6,086 bases of DNA from Pseudomonadota bacterium (GTDB lineage Bacteria; Pseudomonadota; Alphaproteobacteria; Acetobacterales; Acetobacteraceae): positions 1-6,086 of the forward strand of contig JAJZVE010000306.1 of NCBI GenBank assembly GCA_021845835.1, written 5' to 3'. The notes beneath the pieces are model-generated. The model ran no database searches. It was not told the origin of the DNA and saw only the letters and a list, made by a program, of their open reading frames with translations. The stretch's first letter is position 1. Each line of letters starts with the position of its first letter. Shown here one piece after another: positions 1 through 6,086 of the stretch. The translations under genes and the position numbers were made by a program.

Positions 1-1326
1 AAAAGCTTCACGCCGGCGGCGAAGGACGTGTTCCGGCTGGTGGAGAGCGACACCGGCCGGCCGATCTCGCACGTCCGCGCGCGCTTCACGCCCGATCTGT
101 TGCAGCAGGACGCCGGCCGCGTGCTGCGCACGCTCGCCACTATCGAGCGCCAGGTCCGCGCGAGCGAGAGCGACACGCTGTACGTCATGCGCACGCTGCC
201 GTACCGCACGACCGACAACGTGATCGGCGGCGTCGTCGTCACCTTCACCGATATCTCGCGCATCACCGCCGCCGAAACGCGCATCGGCGAGCTGACGCGC
301 GACCTGCGCGAGCGTATCGAGAACCTGGAGACGCTGTTCGACCTCGTTCCGGTCGGCATCTTCCTGCTGGAGGGCGAGAATGCTGAGGGTGTTCGCCTCA
401 ATCGCCGCGGCGCCGATCTGATCGGCGAGCCGCAGCGGCAGACCGGCTTCGGGGCGCCGCCGGCGCCGCTGCGGCTGCGGCTGCGGCGCGACGGGGTGGA
501 CCTGCGGGCGGAGCAGGACCCGTTGCAACGCGCCGCGCACTCGGGCGCGCCCGTGCCTGCGTTCGAAGCCAGGCTGCTGCGCGCCGACGGCAGCGCCGTC
601 GCCGTGATGGTCTCGGCGACACCGCTGTTCCGCGAGGATGGCAGCACGCGCGGCGCCATCGCCGCGGTCATCGACATCAGCGGCAAGGCCGCCGAGGCGC
701 AGCAGCAATTGCTGCTGCACGAACTGCAGCACCGGGTCAAGAACGTCCTCGCGACCATCGGCGCGCTGGCGAAGCGAACGCTGAAGGCCAGCCGGTCGCC
801 CGAGGAATTCACCGCGGGCTTCCTGGCGCGTGTGGACGCGATGGGCAGGATGCACGACCTGCTGGCGCAGCGCGACTGGAAGGGCACCGATCTGCGCGAG
901 CTGATCCTGGCAAGCCTCGCCCCCTATGGCGGATCGGAGCGGCGCACGGCACGGCTGGACGGCCCGGCGATCCTGCTCCGCCCGGGGCCATCGTCCGCCA
1001 TGGGGATGATTCTGCACGAGCTGGCGACCAACGCCGCGAAATACGGCGCCCTGACCGCACCTGAGGGAGAGGTTTCGGTGAGCTGGCACGCCGAGGGCGC
1101 CCCGGCAGACGAACGTCTCGTGCTGACCTGGTGTGAATCCGGCGGCCCGCCGGCGATCCTGCCGGCGCAGGAGGGGTTCGGCATCGGCTTCGTGCGGCGC
1201 TGCGTGCAATACGAGCTTGACGGAACGACCGCGTTCGCGTTCCGGCCCGAAGGTTTCTGTGCCGAGATCGCGTTTCCGCTGAAGCGCGACGCGCCGGATG
1301 AACCCAGCAAGGCAACGGGAAAATAA
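1..1326 (+). CDS. PAS-PAS-HWE sensor histidine kinase, 3' part (5' end outside window)
   Basis: The frame is open from base 1, so the visible 441 residues are a C-terminal fragment. Residues 1 to about 90 form a PAS domain (SFTPAAKDVFRL..., DTGRPI, then VVVTFTDIS). This type is typical of the PAS that follows the CheB and CheR modules in fused chemotaxis-like sensors, so such modules may lie upstream; that is inference. A short coiled-coil linker (about 90-115) leads to a second PAS domain (about 110-230, ending AAVIDIS). The kinase core follows: H-box HELQHRVKN with probable phospho-acceptor His244 (codon 730-732), N-box HELATNAAKYG (about 339-349), the WCE variant of the HWE signature (Trp377, Glu379) and a glycine-rich GFGIGF segment near 392. 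These are the marks of HWE/HisKA_2 kinases, which autophosphorylate and pass phosphate to a response regulator. No membrane segment is visible, so the fragment looks cytoplasmic. The input signal is unknown. It probably signals to the regulator gene directly downstream. Confidence 0.92.
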   Translation, partial: KSFTPAAKDVFRLVESDTGRPISHVRARFTPDLLQQDAGRVLRTLATIERQVRASESDTLYVMRTLPYRTTDNVIGGVVVTFTDISRITAAETRIGELTRDLRERIENLETLFDLVPVGIFLLEGENAEGVRLNRRGADLIGEPQRQTGFGAPPAPLRLRLRRDGVDLRAEQDPLQRAAHSGAPVPAFEARLLRADGSAVAVMVSATPLFREDGSTRGAIAAVIDISGKAAEAQQQLLLHELQHRVKNVLATIGALAKRTLKASRSPEEFTAGFLARVDAMGRMHDLLAQRDWKGTDLRELILASLAPYGGSERRTARLDGPAILLRPGPSSAMGMILHELATNAAKYGALTAPEGEVSVSWHAEGAPADERLVLTWCESGGPPAILPAQEGFGIGFVRRCVQYELDGTTAFAFRPEGFCAEIAFPLKRDAPDEPSKATGK

Positions 1327-1369
1327 CGTGGCAACCCGCAAAGAAGGCTATCAAGGGCCTGCAGGTGCC

Positions 1370-1735
1370 ATGAAGGGATTGCGAATCCTTGTGGTCGAGG
1401 ACTCGCTGCTGGTCGCTGAAATAATTGTCGAACTGCTGCAGATGGCCGGCATCGAGGTGGTCGGTCCGGTCGGGCGGCTCGATCCGGCGATCGCGCTGGC
1501 GCAGCATGAGCAGCTTGACGGCGCGCTGCTGGACGTGAACCTCGCCGGCGAGAACTCCGGCCCGATCGCGGAGGTGCTGTGCGCGCGCGGCATCCCCTTC
1601 ATCTTCCTCACTGGCTACAACGATCCTGCCGCCCTGCCGCCGCAGTTCCGCACCGCGCCGCTCCTGGTCAAGCCGTTCCGCGAAAGCGACCTGGAACGCG
1701 AGGTGACGGCACGTTTCGGCGCCGTCGCCGGGTAG
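1370..1735 (+). CDS. Single-domain (receiver-only) response regulator
   Basis: This is a 121-residue CheY-like receiver domain with no output domain. The acidic pair Glu10-Asp11 (VVEDS) and the phospho-acceptor Asp55 (ALLDVNL) are present. So are the switch Thr81 (FLTGY) and the conserved Lys101 in LVKPF, so it should be phosphorylatable. It lies directly behind the HWE kinase gene and is most likely its cognate target, acting as a phosphate shuttle, sink or protein-binding switch. The pairing is inferred from adjacency. The start is uncertain. ATG 1370 places beta-strand 1 (LRILVVED) four residues in, as is usual. A GTG at 1328, one base after the kinase stop and seven bases after GGGA (1317-1320), would add 14 residues. 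An ATG at 1298 would overlap the kinase gene. Either of the first two starts suggests one transcript with the kinase. The protein ends shortly after the receiver fold. Confidence 0.88.
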   Translation: MKGLRILVVEDSLLVAEIIVELLQMAGIEVVGPVGRLDPAIALAQHEQLDGALLDVNLAGENSGPIAEVLCARGIPFIFLTGYNDPAALPPQFRTAPLLVKPFRESDLEREVTARFGAVAG

Positions 1736-1822
1736 CGGCGCGGCGCCGCCGCCGCGCGCCGGCGGGTTTCCCATCCGGGGACATTCCTGCTAGCACACGC
1801 CCCCGGTGGAGCTTCCGCGCGC

Positions 1823-2326
1823 ATGTTCGACTTTGCCTGGACCGAAATCGCCCTGATCGGCGTGGTCGCCCTGGTGCTGATCGGCCCCAAGGACATGCCG
1901 GTCGCCATCAAGGCCGTGGCCAACGTGGTCAAGAAGGCCCGCCGCATGGCGGCCGAATTCCAGAGCCATGTGGACGACATGGTGCGCGACACCGAACTGG
2001 CCGAGGTGCGCCAGCAGATCAACGAAATCCGCAATTTCGACATTCGCGGCGAGTTCGAGCGCGCGGTCGACGAGGACGGCTCCCTGCGCCAGGCGTTCCA
2101 GGATCCGTTCGTCACCCCGCCGCCACCCCCCGCCGCGGAACCCGAAGCCGCCCTGTCCGCCGTGCCCGAGGCCGCACCGGAACCCGAAGCCGAACCGGAA
2201 GCGGCGCCCGCGACCGTGGCGGCGCCCGCCTTCATCCCCCCGGCGATCGCCGAGGCGGCGCAGGCGCCCGCGTTCATCCCGCCGCTCGCGGCACAGGGCA
2301 GCCTCGCCCGCCCCCCCTTCGCCTGA
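1823..2326 (+). CDS. tatB: Sec-independent protein translocase subunit TatB
   Basis: TatB is the substrate-receptor partner of TatC in the twin-arginine translocase, which exports folded proteins across the inner membrane. The 167-residue product starts MFDFAWTE, with the conserved polar Glu8. A single N-terminal membrane helix (about 7-21) ends in the Gly21-Pro22 hinge. An amphipathic basic helix (about 25-65) and a charged helical region to about 92 follow. This is the TatB rather than TatA arrangement, because of the MFD start, Glu8 and the long cytoplasmic part. The tail (about 95-167) is low-complexity Pro/Ala/Glu and holds a near-duplicate APAFIPP at 134-140 and 148-154. A GGTGGAG (1805-1811) lies 11 bases before the ATG as a plausible ribosome binding site. 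tatC follows 18 bases downstream, so the two are probably co-transcribed. No tatA is seen immediately upstream. Confidence 0.93.
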   Translation: MFDFAWTEIALIGVVALVLIGPKDMPVAIKAVANVVKKARRMAAEFQSHVDDMVRDTELAEVRQQINEIRNFDIRGEFERAVDEDGSLRQAFQDPFVTPPPPPAAEPEAALSAVPEAAPEPEAEPEAAPATVAAPAFIPPAIAEAAQAPAFIPPLAAQGSLARPPFA

Positions 2327-2344
2327 TCCCTCACGCAGGTTCCC

Positions 2345-3130
2345 GTGGCCACCACAACCGACGACGATCCGATCCACGACAAGCCAATGCCGCTGCTCGA
2401 CCATCTGATCGAGCTCAGGCGCCGGCTGCTGGTCAGCATGGCGACGTTCCTGGTCGCCTTCCTGGTCTGCTACCATTTCTCGTCCGAAATATACGGCTTC
2501 CTGGCGCAGCCGCTGGCGACCGCGCTGGCGAGCAAGCCGGGCAGCAACCGCGCGCTGATCTACACGCAGCTGTACGAGGCGTTCTTCACCTATCTGCGCG
2601 TCGCCTTCTTCGGCGCCGCCTTCATTGCCTTCCCGGTGGTGGCGATGCAGTTGTGGCTGTTCGTCGCCCCCGGCCTGTATCGCAGCGAGAAGCGGGCGAT
2701 CGCGCCGTTCCTGGCGGCGACGCCGGTGCTGTTCCTCGCCGGCGCGGCGCTGGCCTACTATTTCGTGTTCCCGTTCGCGTGGCGCTTCTTCATCAGCTTC
2801 GAGACGCCGACCAGCGACGCCGGCATCCCGATCCAGCTCATGCCCAAGGTCGGCGAGTATCTCGATCTGGTGATGAAGCTGATCTTCGCCTTCGGCGTCG
2901 CCTTCCAGTTGCCGGTCGGTCTGGCGCTGCTGGCCAAGGTCGGCATCGTCACGTCGAAGGGGCTGAGGCGGTATCGGCGCTATGCCTATGTCGGCATGTT
3001 CATCATCGCCGCGGTGCTGGCGCCGCCCGACGTGATCACGCAATGCGGCCTCGCGCTGCCGCTGATCGCGCTCTACGAGCTGTCGATCGTCGCCGCGCGG
3101 ATCGTCGAACCCAAGCCCGCCGAGACCTGA
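2345..3130 (+). CDS. tatC: Sec-independent protein translocase subunit TatC
   Basis: TatC is the multi-spanning core of the twin-arginine translocase and binds the RR signal peptide. The 261-residue product has the cytoplasmic N-terminal motif HLIELRRRL (20-28), with the conserved Glu23 that takes part in signal recognition. Six hydrophobic segments lie at roughly 29-47, 80-105, 120-145, 173-198, 213-226 and 232-250. The family motifs [14 protein letters not shown] (76-89) and LAPPDVITQ (225-233) are present. At the place where E. coli TatC has Glu170 in helix 4, this protein has Gln188 (FGVAFQLPV), which I recall as a common alphaproteobacterial variant. The start is a GTG preceded by CAGG. 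The alternative ATG at 2387 would lose the extra N-terminal residues that many TatC proteins carry. The length matches the usual 250-270 residues. It sits between tatB and serS, only two bases from serS. Confidence 0.95.
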   Translation: MATTTDDDPIHDKPMPLLDHLIELRRRLLVSMATFLVAFLVCYHFSSEIYGFLAQPLATALASKPGSNRALIYTQLYEAFFTYLRVAFFGAAFIAFPVVAMQLWLFVAPGLYRSEKRAIAPFLAATPVLFLAGAALAYYFVFPFAWRFFISFETPTSDAGIPIQLMPKVGEYLDLVMKLIFAFGVAFQLPVGLALLAKVGIVTSKGLRRYRRYAYVGMFIIAAVLAPPDVITQCGLALPLIALYELSIVAARIVEPKPAET

Positions 3131-3132
3131 GC

Positions 3133-4404
3133 ATGCACGACCTCCGCCAGCTGCGCGCCGACCCGGCCGCGTTCGATGCCGCCCTGGCGCGACGCGGCCT
3201 GCCTCCGATGGCCGAGGCCATCCTGGCGCGCGACGCCGCCCGCCGCGCGGCGCTGACGCGCCAGCAGGAAGCGCAGGCCCGCCGCAACGCACTGGCCCGC
3301 CAGGTCGGCGAAGGCCGCCGCCACGGCGCCGACACCGCGCCGCTGGAGGCCGAGGCGACCGGGCTGCGCGGCGAGATGGAGGCGCTGGAGTCCGAGGCCG
3401 CCACGCTGGACGCCGAGATCCGCGGCGTCCTGGAACGCCTGCCCAACGTGCTCGACGCCGACGTGCCGGACGGGACGGACGAGACGGCAAATGTCGTGCT
3501 CAGGCAGATCGGCGAACCGCCTTCGTTCGCGTTCCCGGCAAAACAGCATTTCGAGCTGGGCGAGGCGCTCGGCCTGATGCAGTTCGAGGCGGCGGCAAAG
3601 CTGGCCGGCGCGCGCTTCACCCTGCTGCGCGGGCCGCTGGCGCGACTGGAACGCGCGCTCGGCCAGTTCATGCTGGACCTGCACACACGCGAGCACGGCT
3701 ACGAGGAGGTGATCGTGCCGCTGCTGGTCAACGACGCCACCATGTACGGCACAGGCCAGCTACCCAAGTTCGCCGAGGACCTGTTCCGCACCACCGACGG
3801 GCGCTGGCTGATCCCGACCGCCGAGGTGCCGCTCACCAACCTCGCCGCCGGCGAGATTCTCGCCGCCAGGGCGCTGCCGCTGCGGCTGACCGCGCTCACC
3901 GACTGTTTCCGCTCGGAGGCTGGCTCCGCCGGGCGCGACACCCGCGGCATGCTGCGCCAGCACCAGTTCCGCAAGGTCGAGCTGGTCAGCCTGACGCGCC
4001 CGGAGGACAGTGCCGCCGAGCACGAGCGCATGACGCGCTGCGCCGAGACGGTGCTGGAGCGCCTCGGCCTGCCCTATCGCCGCGTGGTGCTGTCGGCGGG
4101 CGACACCGGGTTCTCGGCCGCCAAGACGTTCGACCTGGAGGTGTGGCTGCCGGGCCAGGGGGCGTGGCGGGAAATCAGTTCGTGTTCCAACTGCCGCGAC
4201 TTCCAGGCGCGGCGGATGAACGCGCGGTTCCGCGCCGCCGACGGCAAGACGGTCGCGCATGTCCACACGCTGAACGGCTCCGGCATCGCAGTCGGGCGGG
4301 CGCTGATCGCGGTGATGGAGAATTGCCAGCAGGCGGACGGGTCAATCGTGGTGCCGGAAGCGGTGCGGCCGTGGCTGGGCGGGACGGAGCGGATAGCAGG
4401 TTAA
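3133..4404 (+). CDS. serS: Seryl-tRNA synthetase (serine--tRNA ligase)
   Basis: This cytoplasmic class II aminoacyl-tRNA synthetase charges tRNA-Ser (and tRNA-Sec where present) with serine. The 423-residue product has the usual bacterial length. An N-terminal tRNA-binding antiparallel coiled-coil arm (about 28-103) is rich in Ala, Arg and Glu. The catalytic core carries motif 1 around 189-199 ([11 protein letters not shown]), the serine-binding TAE at 229-231 and motif 2 FRSEAG with the downstream Arg loop (259-281). [13 protein letters not shown] lies at 349-361, and motif 3 [10 protein letters not shown] at 382-391. All signature residues look intact. The ATG lies two bases after the tatC stop, so translational coupling with tatC is likely. 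The frame stays open for 518 codons upstream, but that stretch is a shadow of the regulator, tatB and tatC genes. Starting at 3133 gives the standard [12 protein letters not shown]-terminus. The stop abuts a long palindrome that could terminate the transcript. Confidence 0.97.
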   Translation: MHDLRQLRADPAAFDAALARRGLPPMAEAILARDAARRAALTRQQEAQARRNALARQVGEGRRHGADTAPLEAEATGLRGEMEALESEAATLDAEIRGVLERLPNVLDADVPDGTDETANVVLRQIGEPPSFAFPAKQHFELGEALGLMQFEAAAKLAGARFTLLRGPLARLERALGQFMLDLHTREHGYEEVIVPLLVNDATMYGTGQLPKFAEDLFRTTDGRWLIPTAEVPLTNLAAGEILAARALPLRLTALTDCFRSEAGSAGRDTRGMLRQHQFRKVELVSLTRPEDSAAEHERMTRCAETVLERLGLPYRRVVLSAGDTGFSAAKTFDLEVWLPGQGAWREISSCSNCRDFQARRMNARFRAADGKTVAHVHTLNGSGIAVGRALIAVMENCQQADGSIVVPEAVRPWLGGTERIAG

Positions 4405-4472
4405 GCGTTATCCGCAGATCACGCGGATGAAACCGGGATAAATCCTCGTCTGCATCATCTGCGGATAACGCT
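4404..4472. repeat. 69-bp imperfect palindrome between convergent serS and cysE; possible bidirectional terminator or REP-like element
   Basis: The outer arms 4404-4419 (AGCGTTATCCGCAGAT) and 4457-4472 (ATCTGCGGATAACGCT) are perfect reverse complements over 16 bp. Inside, after three positions with only one pair, 4423-4430 pairs with 4446-4453 over eight positions, including two G-U pairs. GGA 4436-4438 pairs with TCC 4443-4445 around a four-base loop. The whole unit is therefore an inverted duplication of a roughly 30-base half. It begins on the last base of the serS stop and ends seven bases before the cysE stop. CTCTTTTCG follows on the plus side, so it may end transcription from one or both genes. 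The T-run is short, so efficiency is uncertain. From memory, the wording ATCTGCGGATAA resembles intergenic repeats found in many copies in several environmental bacteria; that link is not proven here. Confidence 0.8.
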
Positions 4473-4479
4473 CTTTTCG

Positions 4480-5361
4480 TCAGATCGCGCGATCCTTCTC
4501 GGGCAGCGTCTGGTCCATCGTCAGCGCGGGCAGTTCGACCAGCGCCGTGCCCACCGGCCGCGCCGGCACGCCGACCACGGTCGTGTGCGGCGCCACGCGG
4601 TCGAGCACGATCGAGCCGGCGCCGATTTTGGCCCCCTCGCCCACCTCGATATTGCCCAGCACCTTCGCCCCGGCGCCGATCAGCACGCCGCGGCGGATCT
4701 TCGGATGGCGGTCGCCGCACTGCTTGCCGGTGCCGCCCAGGGTGACGCCCTGCAGGACGGACACGTCGTCCTCCACCACCGCCGTCTCGCCGATGACGAG
4801 GCCGGTGCCGTGGTCCAGCATGATGCCGCAGCCAAGCCGTGCCGCCGGGTGGATATCGACCGCGAACACTTCCGACATGCGGCTCTGCAGATGGCGCGCG
4901 AGGTGCTGGCGGTCGCGCCGCCACAGGAAATGCGCCACCCGGTGCGCCTGCAGGGCGATGTAGCCCTTGAAGAACAGGAACGGCGTGATGAGGTCCGGGC
5001 AGGCCGGATCGCGGTCGCGCACCGCGGCCAGATCGGTCGCCGCCGCCTGCACGATCGCCGGGTCGGCGGCCAGTGCCTCCGCGATCAGCGCCGTCAGCGG
5101 GCCGGTGCCGAGATCGGCGTCGCCCAGCTTGCGGCCCAGCCGCGTCGCCAACCCGTCGGCGAAGCTGCCGTGGCGCAGCAGCGCCCGCGTGATCGGCTGC
5201 GCCATCAGCACGTCGCGCTCGGCGGCGTCCACGCCCTCGCGGCGGATGGTTGCCCACATGGCGTCCGCCAGGTCCGTCGGCGCGTCGTGCGCGCACAGCG
5301 CCGCCGCCGGCCCGACCACGCCGGCGGTCGTCAGTTCGGGGATCGTCTGGTGTGCGCGCAT
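4480..5361 (-). CDS. cysE: Serine O-acetyltransferase
   Basis: This enzyme transfers acetyl from acetyl-CoA to L-serine, giving O-acetylserine for cysteine synthesis in the cytoplasm. The 293-residue product has the helical N-terminal SAT domain (about 30-165). A left-handed beta-helix of hexapeptide repeats follows (about 170-270: IGETAVVEDD, LIGAGAKVLG, IGAGSIV, VVGVPARPVG). Catalytic-site candidates are Asp169 (VDIHPAA), His184 (MLDHGTG) and His219 (GDRHPKIR), in the same contexts as in E. coli CysE. The extreme C-terminus is Ile293. In known CysE proteins a terminal Ile inserts into the CysK active site to form the cysteine synthase complex, so complex formation is plausible. The start at 5361 is supported by AAAGGA five bases upstream. 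The frame stays open further upstream, but there it overlaps the WXXGXW gene in another frame. The gene is convergent with serS and lies 73 bases behind the WXXGXW gene. Confidence 0.95.
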   Translation of the reverse strand: MRAHQTIPELTTAGVVGPAAALCAHDAPTDLADAMWATIRREGVDAAERDVLMAQPITRALLRHGSFADGLATRLGRKLGDADLGTGPLTALIAEALAADPAIVQAAATDLAAVRDRDPACPDLITPFLFFKGYIALQAHRVAHFLWRRDRQHLARHLQSRMSEVFAVDIHPAARLGCGIMLDHGTGLVIGETAVVEDDVSVLQGVTLGGTGKQCGDRHPKIRRGVLIGAGAKVLGNIEVGEGAKIGAGSIVLDRVAPHTTVVGVPARPVGTALVELPALTMDQTLPEKDRAI

Positions 5362-5366
5362 GGGCG

Positions 5367-5372
5367 TCCTTT
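5367..5372 (-). promoter_or_regulatory. Ribosome binding site of cysE
   Basis: On the minus strand this reads AAAGGA, five bases before the ATG at 5361. It is one of the better Shine-Dalgarno matches in the window. It favours 5361 over the in-frame ATG at 5400 as the cysE start. Confidence 0.7.
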
Positions 5373-5434
5373 CCCCGCGACGGTGGATCGGAACGCACAT
5401 AGGGATGACCCGCCGTTCACGCCATCCCCCACCC

Positions 5435-5725
5435 TTATCGCCAGTGCGCGGCAATCCACACCCACTCCGGCCCGCGCCGCGCCCAGTGACCCGGCACGTA
5501 TTCGTGCCAGCCCCGGTGGCGGATGACGTAATGGCCGCCGATCCACATCCAGGCGCGGCCGTCCCAGCGCCAATGCCCCGGCTGCCAGACATAGCGGGCG
5601 CCGGGCGGCGGCGGCGGCGGCGGCTCGGCCTGCAGCGGCGGGATCGGTGCCGGCTGCGCCAGCGCCACGCCAGCGGCCCCGAAGGCGAGCAGCAGCGCCA
5701 GCGCGCTGCGACGAGCAAAGCGAAT
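5435..5725 (-). CDS. Small secreted WXXGXW-repeat (YXWGXW) protein; no canonical start codon before its signal peptide
   Basis: The mature part has tandem Trp/Gly/His motifs: YVWQPGHWRWDGRAWMWIGGHY, then HEYVPGHWARRGPEWVW. These are characteristic of the WXXGXW repeat family of small envelope proteins, whose function is not established. Numbered from an ATT at 5725, the product has 96 residues. A basic start (MRFARR if ATT is read as Met) leads to a hydrophobic stretch (8-22), a likely signal-peptidase site after Ala23 (ALA|Q), a seven-proline run (35-41) and the repeats (45-96). The protein is therefore predicted to be exported to the periplasm. In this frame the first ATG/GTG/TTG is the GTG at 5668, inside the signal peptide, which would give 77 residues without most of it. 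The upstream stop is TAG at 5741-5743. The start may be ATT, or an ATG may have been lost. GAGAG lies 11 bases before the ATT. The gene lies 73 bases upstream of cysE on the same strand. Confidence 0.75.
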   Translation of the reverse strand: MRFARRSALALLLAFGAAGVALAQPAPIPPLQAEPPPPPPPGARYVWQPGHWRWDGRAWMWIGGHYVIRHRGWHEYVPGHWARRGPEWVWIAAHWR

Positions 5726-5906
5726 TAAGGCAACAACTCTCTACGGACGGCCGCACCGTTTCTGCCATCCGGCGCATGGCATGAAAAGACGCTGTAACCG
5801 TCCGTTGCCGTCCCGCTCTCGGCCGCTGTCATGTGTCGGACGGCTTGCACAGCGGCGCGATGGCCACACATCTCGCCGGCACGCATTGCCAAGGACACAC
5901 CGCCTC
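5726..5906. other. Divergent non-coding region with short inverted repeats
   Basis: About 180 bases separate the WXXGXW gene (minus) from the aldo/keto reductase gene (plus). I see no convincing gene here. Promoters for both directions are expected by layout, but no clear -35/-10 pair stands out. The best -35-like hexamer is TTGCAC at 5845-5850, and it lacks a good -10. Short repeats include CGGACGG at 5744-5750 and 5837-5843, its inverse CCGTCCG at 5798-5804, and TGCCAT/ATGGCA at 5763-5768 and 5776-5781. Confidence 0.5.
5822..5856. repeat. 8-bp inverted repeat, possible operator or hairpin upstream of the aldo/keto reductase gene
   Basis: GCCGCTGT (5822-5829) and ACAGCGGC (5849-5856) are perfect reverse complements separated by 19 bases. 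The right arm overlaps the TTGCAC hexamer, and the pair ends 50 bases before the reductase start. It could be a regulator binding site, but a pair of 8-bp arms can arise by chance in GC-rich DNA. Confidence 0.35.
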
Positions 5907-6086
5907 ATGCGCTACAACCAGCTCGGCCGCACCGGCCTGTTCGTTTCGGAACTCTGCCTTGGCACCATGACCTTCGGCGGCCGGGGCGAGATGTTCCAGC
6001 ACATCGGCAGGCTGCAGCAGGACGACGTGGACGCGCTGGTGCGCGCCGCCCTCGATGCCGGCATCACCTTCATCGACACCGCCGAC
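5907..6086 (+). CDS. Aldo/keto reductase, N-terminal part (3' end outside window)
   Basis: Sixty residues are visible before the window ends. They match the start of the aldo/keto reductase barrel: MRYNQLGRTGLFVSELCLGT (1-20), TFGG (22-25), then a helix (about 38-52) and AGITFIDTAD (51-60). Asp57 in the IDTA motif corresponds to the catalytic Asp of the family. The partner Tyr, Lys and His lie beyond the edge. Such enzymes reduce carbonyl substrates with NADPH in the cytoplasm; the substrate cannot be told from this part. The GRGEMFQHIGRL insert after TFGG is like that of a bacterial subgroup of these reductases. The ATG at 5907 is preceded by AAGGA (5891-5895) at a somewhat long spacing of 11 bases. 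The gene is transcribed divergently from the WXXGXW gene. Confidence 0.9.
   Translation, partial: MRYNQLGRTGLFVSELCLGTMTFGGRGEMFQHIGRLQQDDVDALVRAALDAGITFIDTAD

Noticed and set aside
1736..1770. GC-rich hairpin after the response regulator as an intrinsic terminator
   Set aside because: Only a 6-bp arm (1737-1742 with 1755-1760) pairs cleanly and just three T residues follow at 1767-1769. In DNA of this composition that is weak evidence.
2906..2911. Gln188 in TatC at the position of E. coli Glu170 as a loss-of-function change
   Set aside because: As I recall, Gln is common at this position in alphaproteobacterial TatC proteins, so it is probably a lineage variant.
1790..3490. A 566-codon antisense open frame opposite tatB, tatC and serS
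   Set aside because: It shows no domain I recognise, is rich in Arg, Gly and Gln, and is the expected antisense shadow of GC-rich genes. tatB, tatC and serS on the plus strand are unmistakable.
1579..4404. A 941-codon open frame that would fuse a long Arg/Pro-rich N-terminus to seryl-tRNA synthetase
   Set aside because: Its first 518 codons run across the regulator, tatB and tatC in a different frame and have shadow-type Arg/Ala/Pro composition. SerS begins naturally at 3133 with a normal length.
5402..5428. GGGATG/CATCCC inverted repeat between the WXXGXW gene and cysE as a terminator or operator
   Set aside because: Six-bp arms with a 15-base loop and no T-run are too weak to call.
4585..5526. 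A 313-codon plus-strand open frame opposite cysE
   Set aside because: It is an antisense shadow of cysE with no recognisable motif.
5603..5623. GGC-type triplet tract in the WXXGXW gene as a phase-variable repeat
   Set aside because: The tract encodes seven prolines in frame. A change in triplet number would not shift the frame, and such tracts are common in GC-rich genes.
5331..5777. A 148-codon minus-strand frame starting with ATG at 5777 over the WXXGXW gene
   Set aside because: It lies in a different frame from the recognisable WXXGXW repeats and gives an Ala/Arg/Gly-rich shadow. It was considered only as a possible source of a frameshifted start.
5845..5873. Sigma-70 type promoter TTGCAC - 17 bases - ACATCT for the aldo/keto reductase gene
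   Set aside because: The -35 is acceptable, but the -10 hexamer matches the consensus very poorly.

Overview
The window is very GC-rich, with strongly G/C-biased third codon positions. Its gene content fits an alphaproteobacterium, most plausibly a member of the Rhodospirillales/Acetobacteraceae. The pointers are the tatB-tatC-serS gene order, an HWE-family sensor kinase paired with a receiver-only response regulator, and the type of TatC. This lineage call is an inference from gene content, not a measured phylogeny.

Layout. Bases 1-1326 hold the 3' part of a PAS-PAS-HWE histidine kinase gene that enters from the left edge. Its first visible PAS domain resembles those found in CheB-CheR-PAS fusion sensors. 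A single-domain response regulator (1370-1735, or from a GTG at 1328) follows immediately and is probably its partner. After about 90 bases comes a compact co-directional cluster: tatB (1823-2326), tatC (2345-3130) and serS (3133-4404). These are two parts of the twin-arginine protein export translocase and seryl-tRNA synthetase. No tatA is visible next to tatB.

serS faces cysE (serine O-acetyltransferase, minus strand, 4480-5361). Between the two stop codons lies a striking 69-bp imperfect palindrome (4404-4472) with a perfect 16-bp outer stem. It could act as a shared terminator and looks like a copy of a dispersed intergenic repeat. Upstream of cysE on the same strand is a small secreted WXXGXW-repeat protein (stop at 5435). 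Its signal peptide is intact in frame, but no ATG, GTG or TTG lies before it. A divergent non-coding region (about 5726-5906) with short inverted repeats separates it from the 5' end of an aldo/keto reductase gene (from 5907) that runs off the right edge.

The genes do not form one system. There is a two-component signalling pair, a protein-export/translation cluster, a cysteine-biosynthesis gene, a small envelope protein and an oxidoreductase. I see no tRNA, rRNA, CRISPR array, transposase or phage gene. The window is mostly ordinary core genome. The most interesting points are the palindromic element, the missing start codon of the WXXGXW gene and the absence of tatA at the tat locus.
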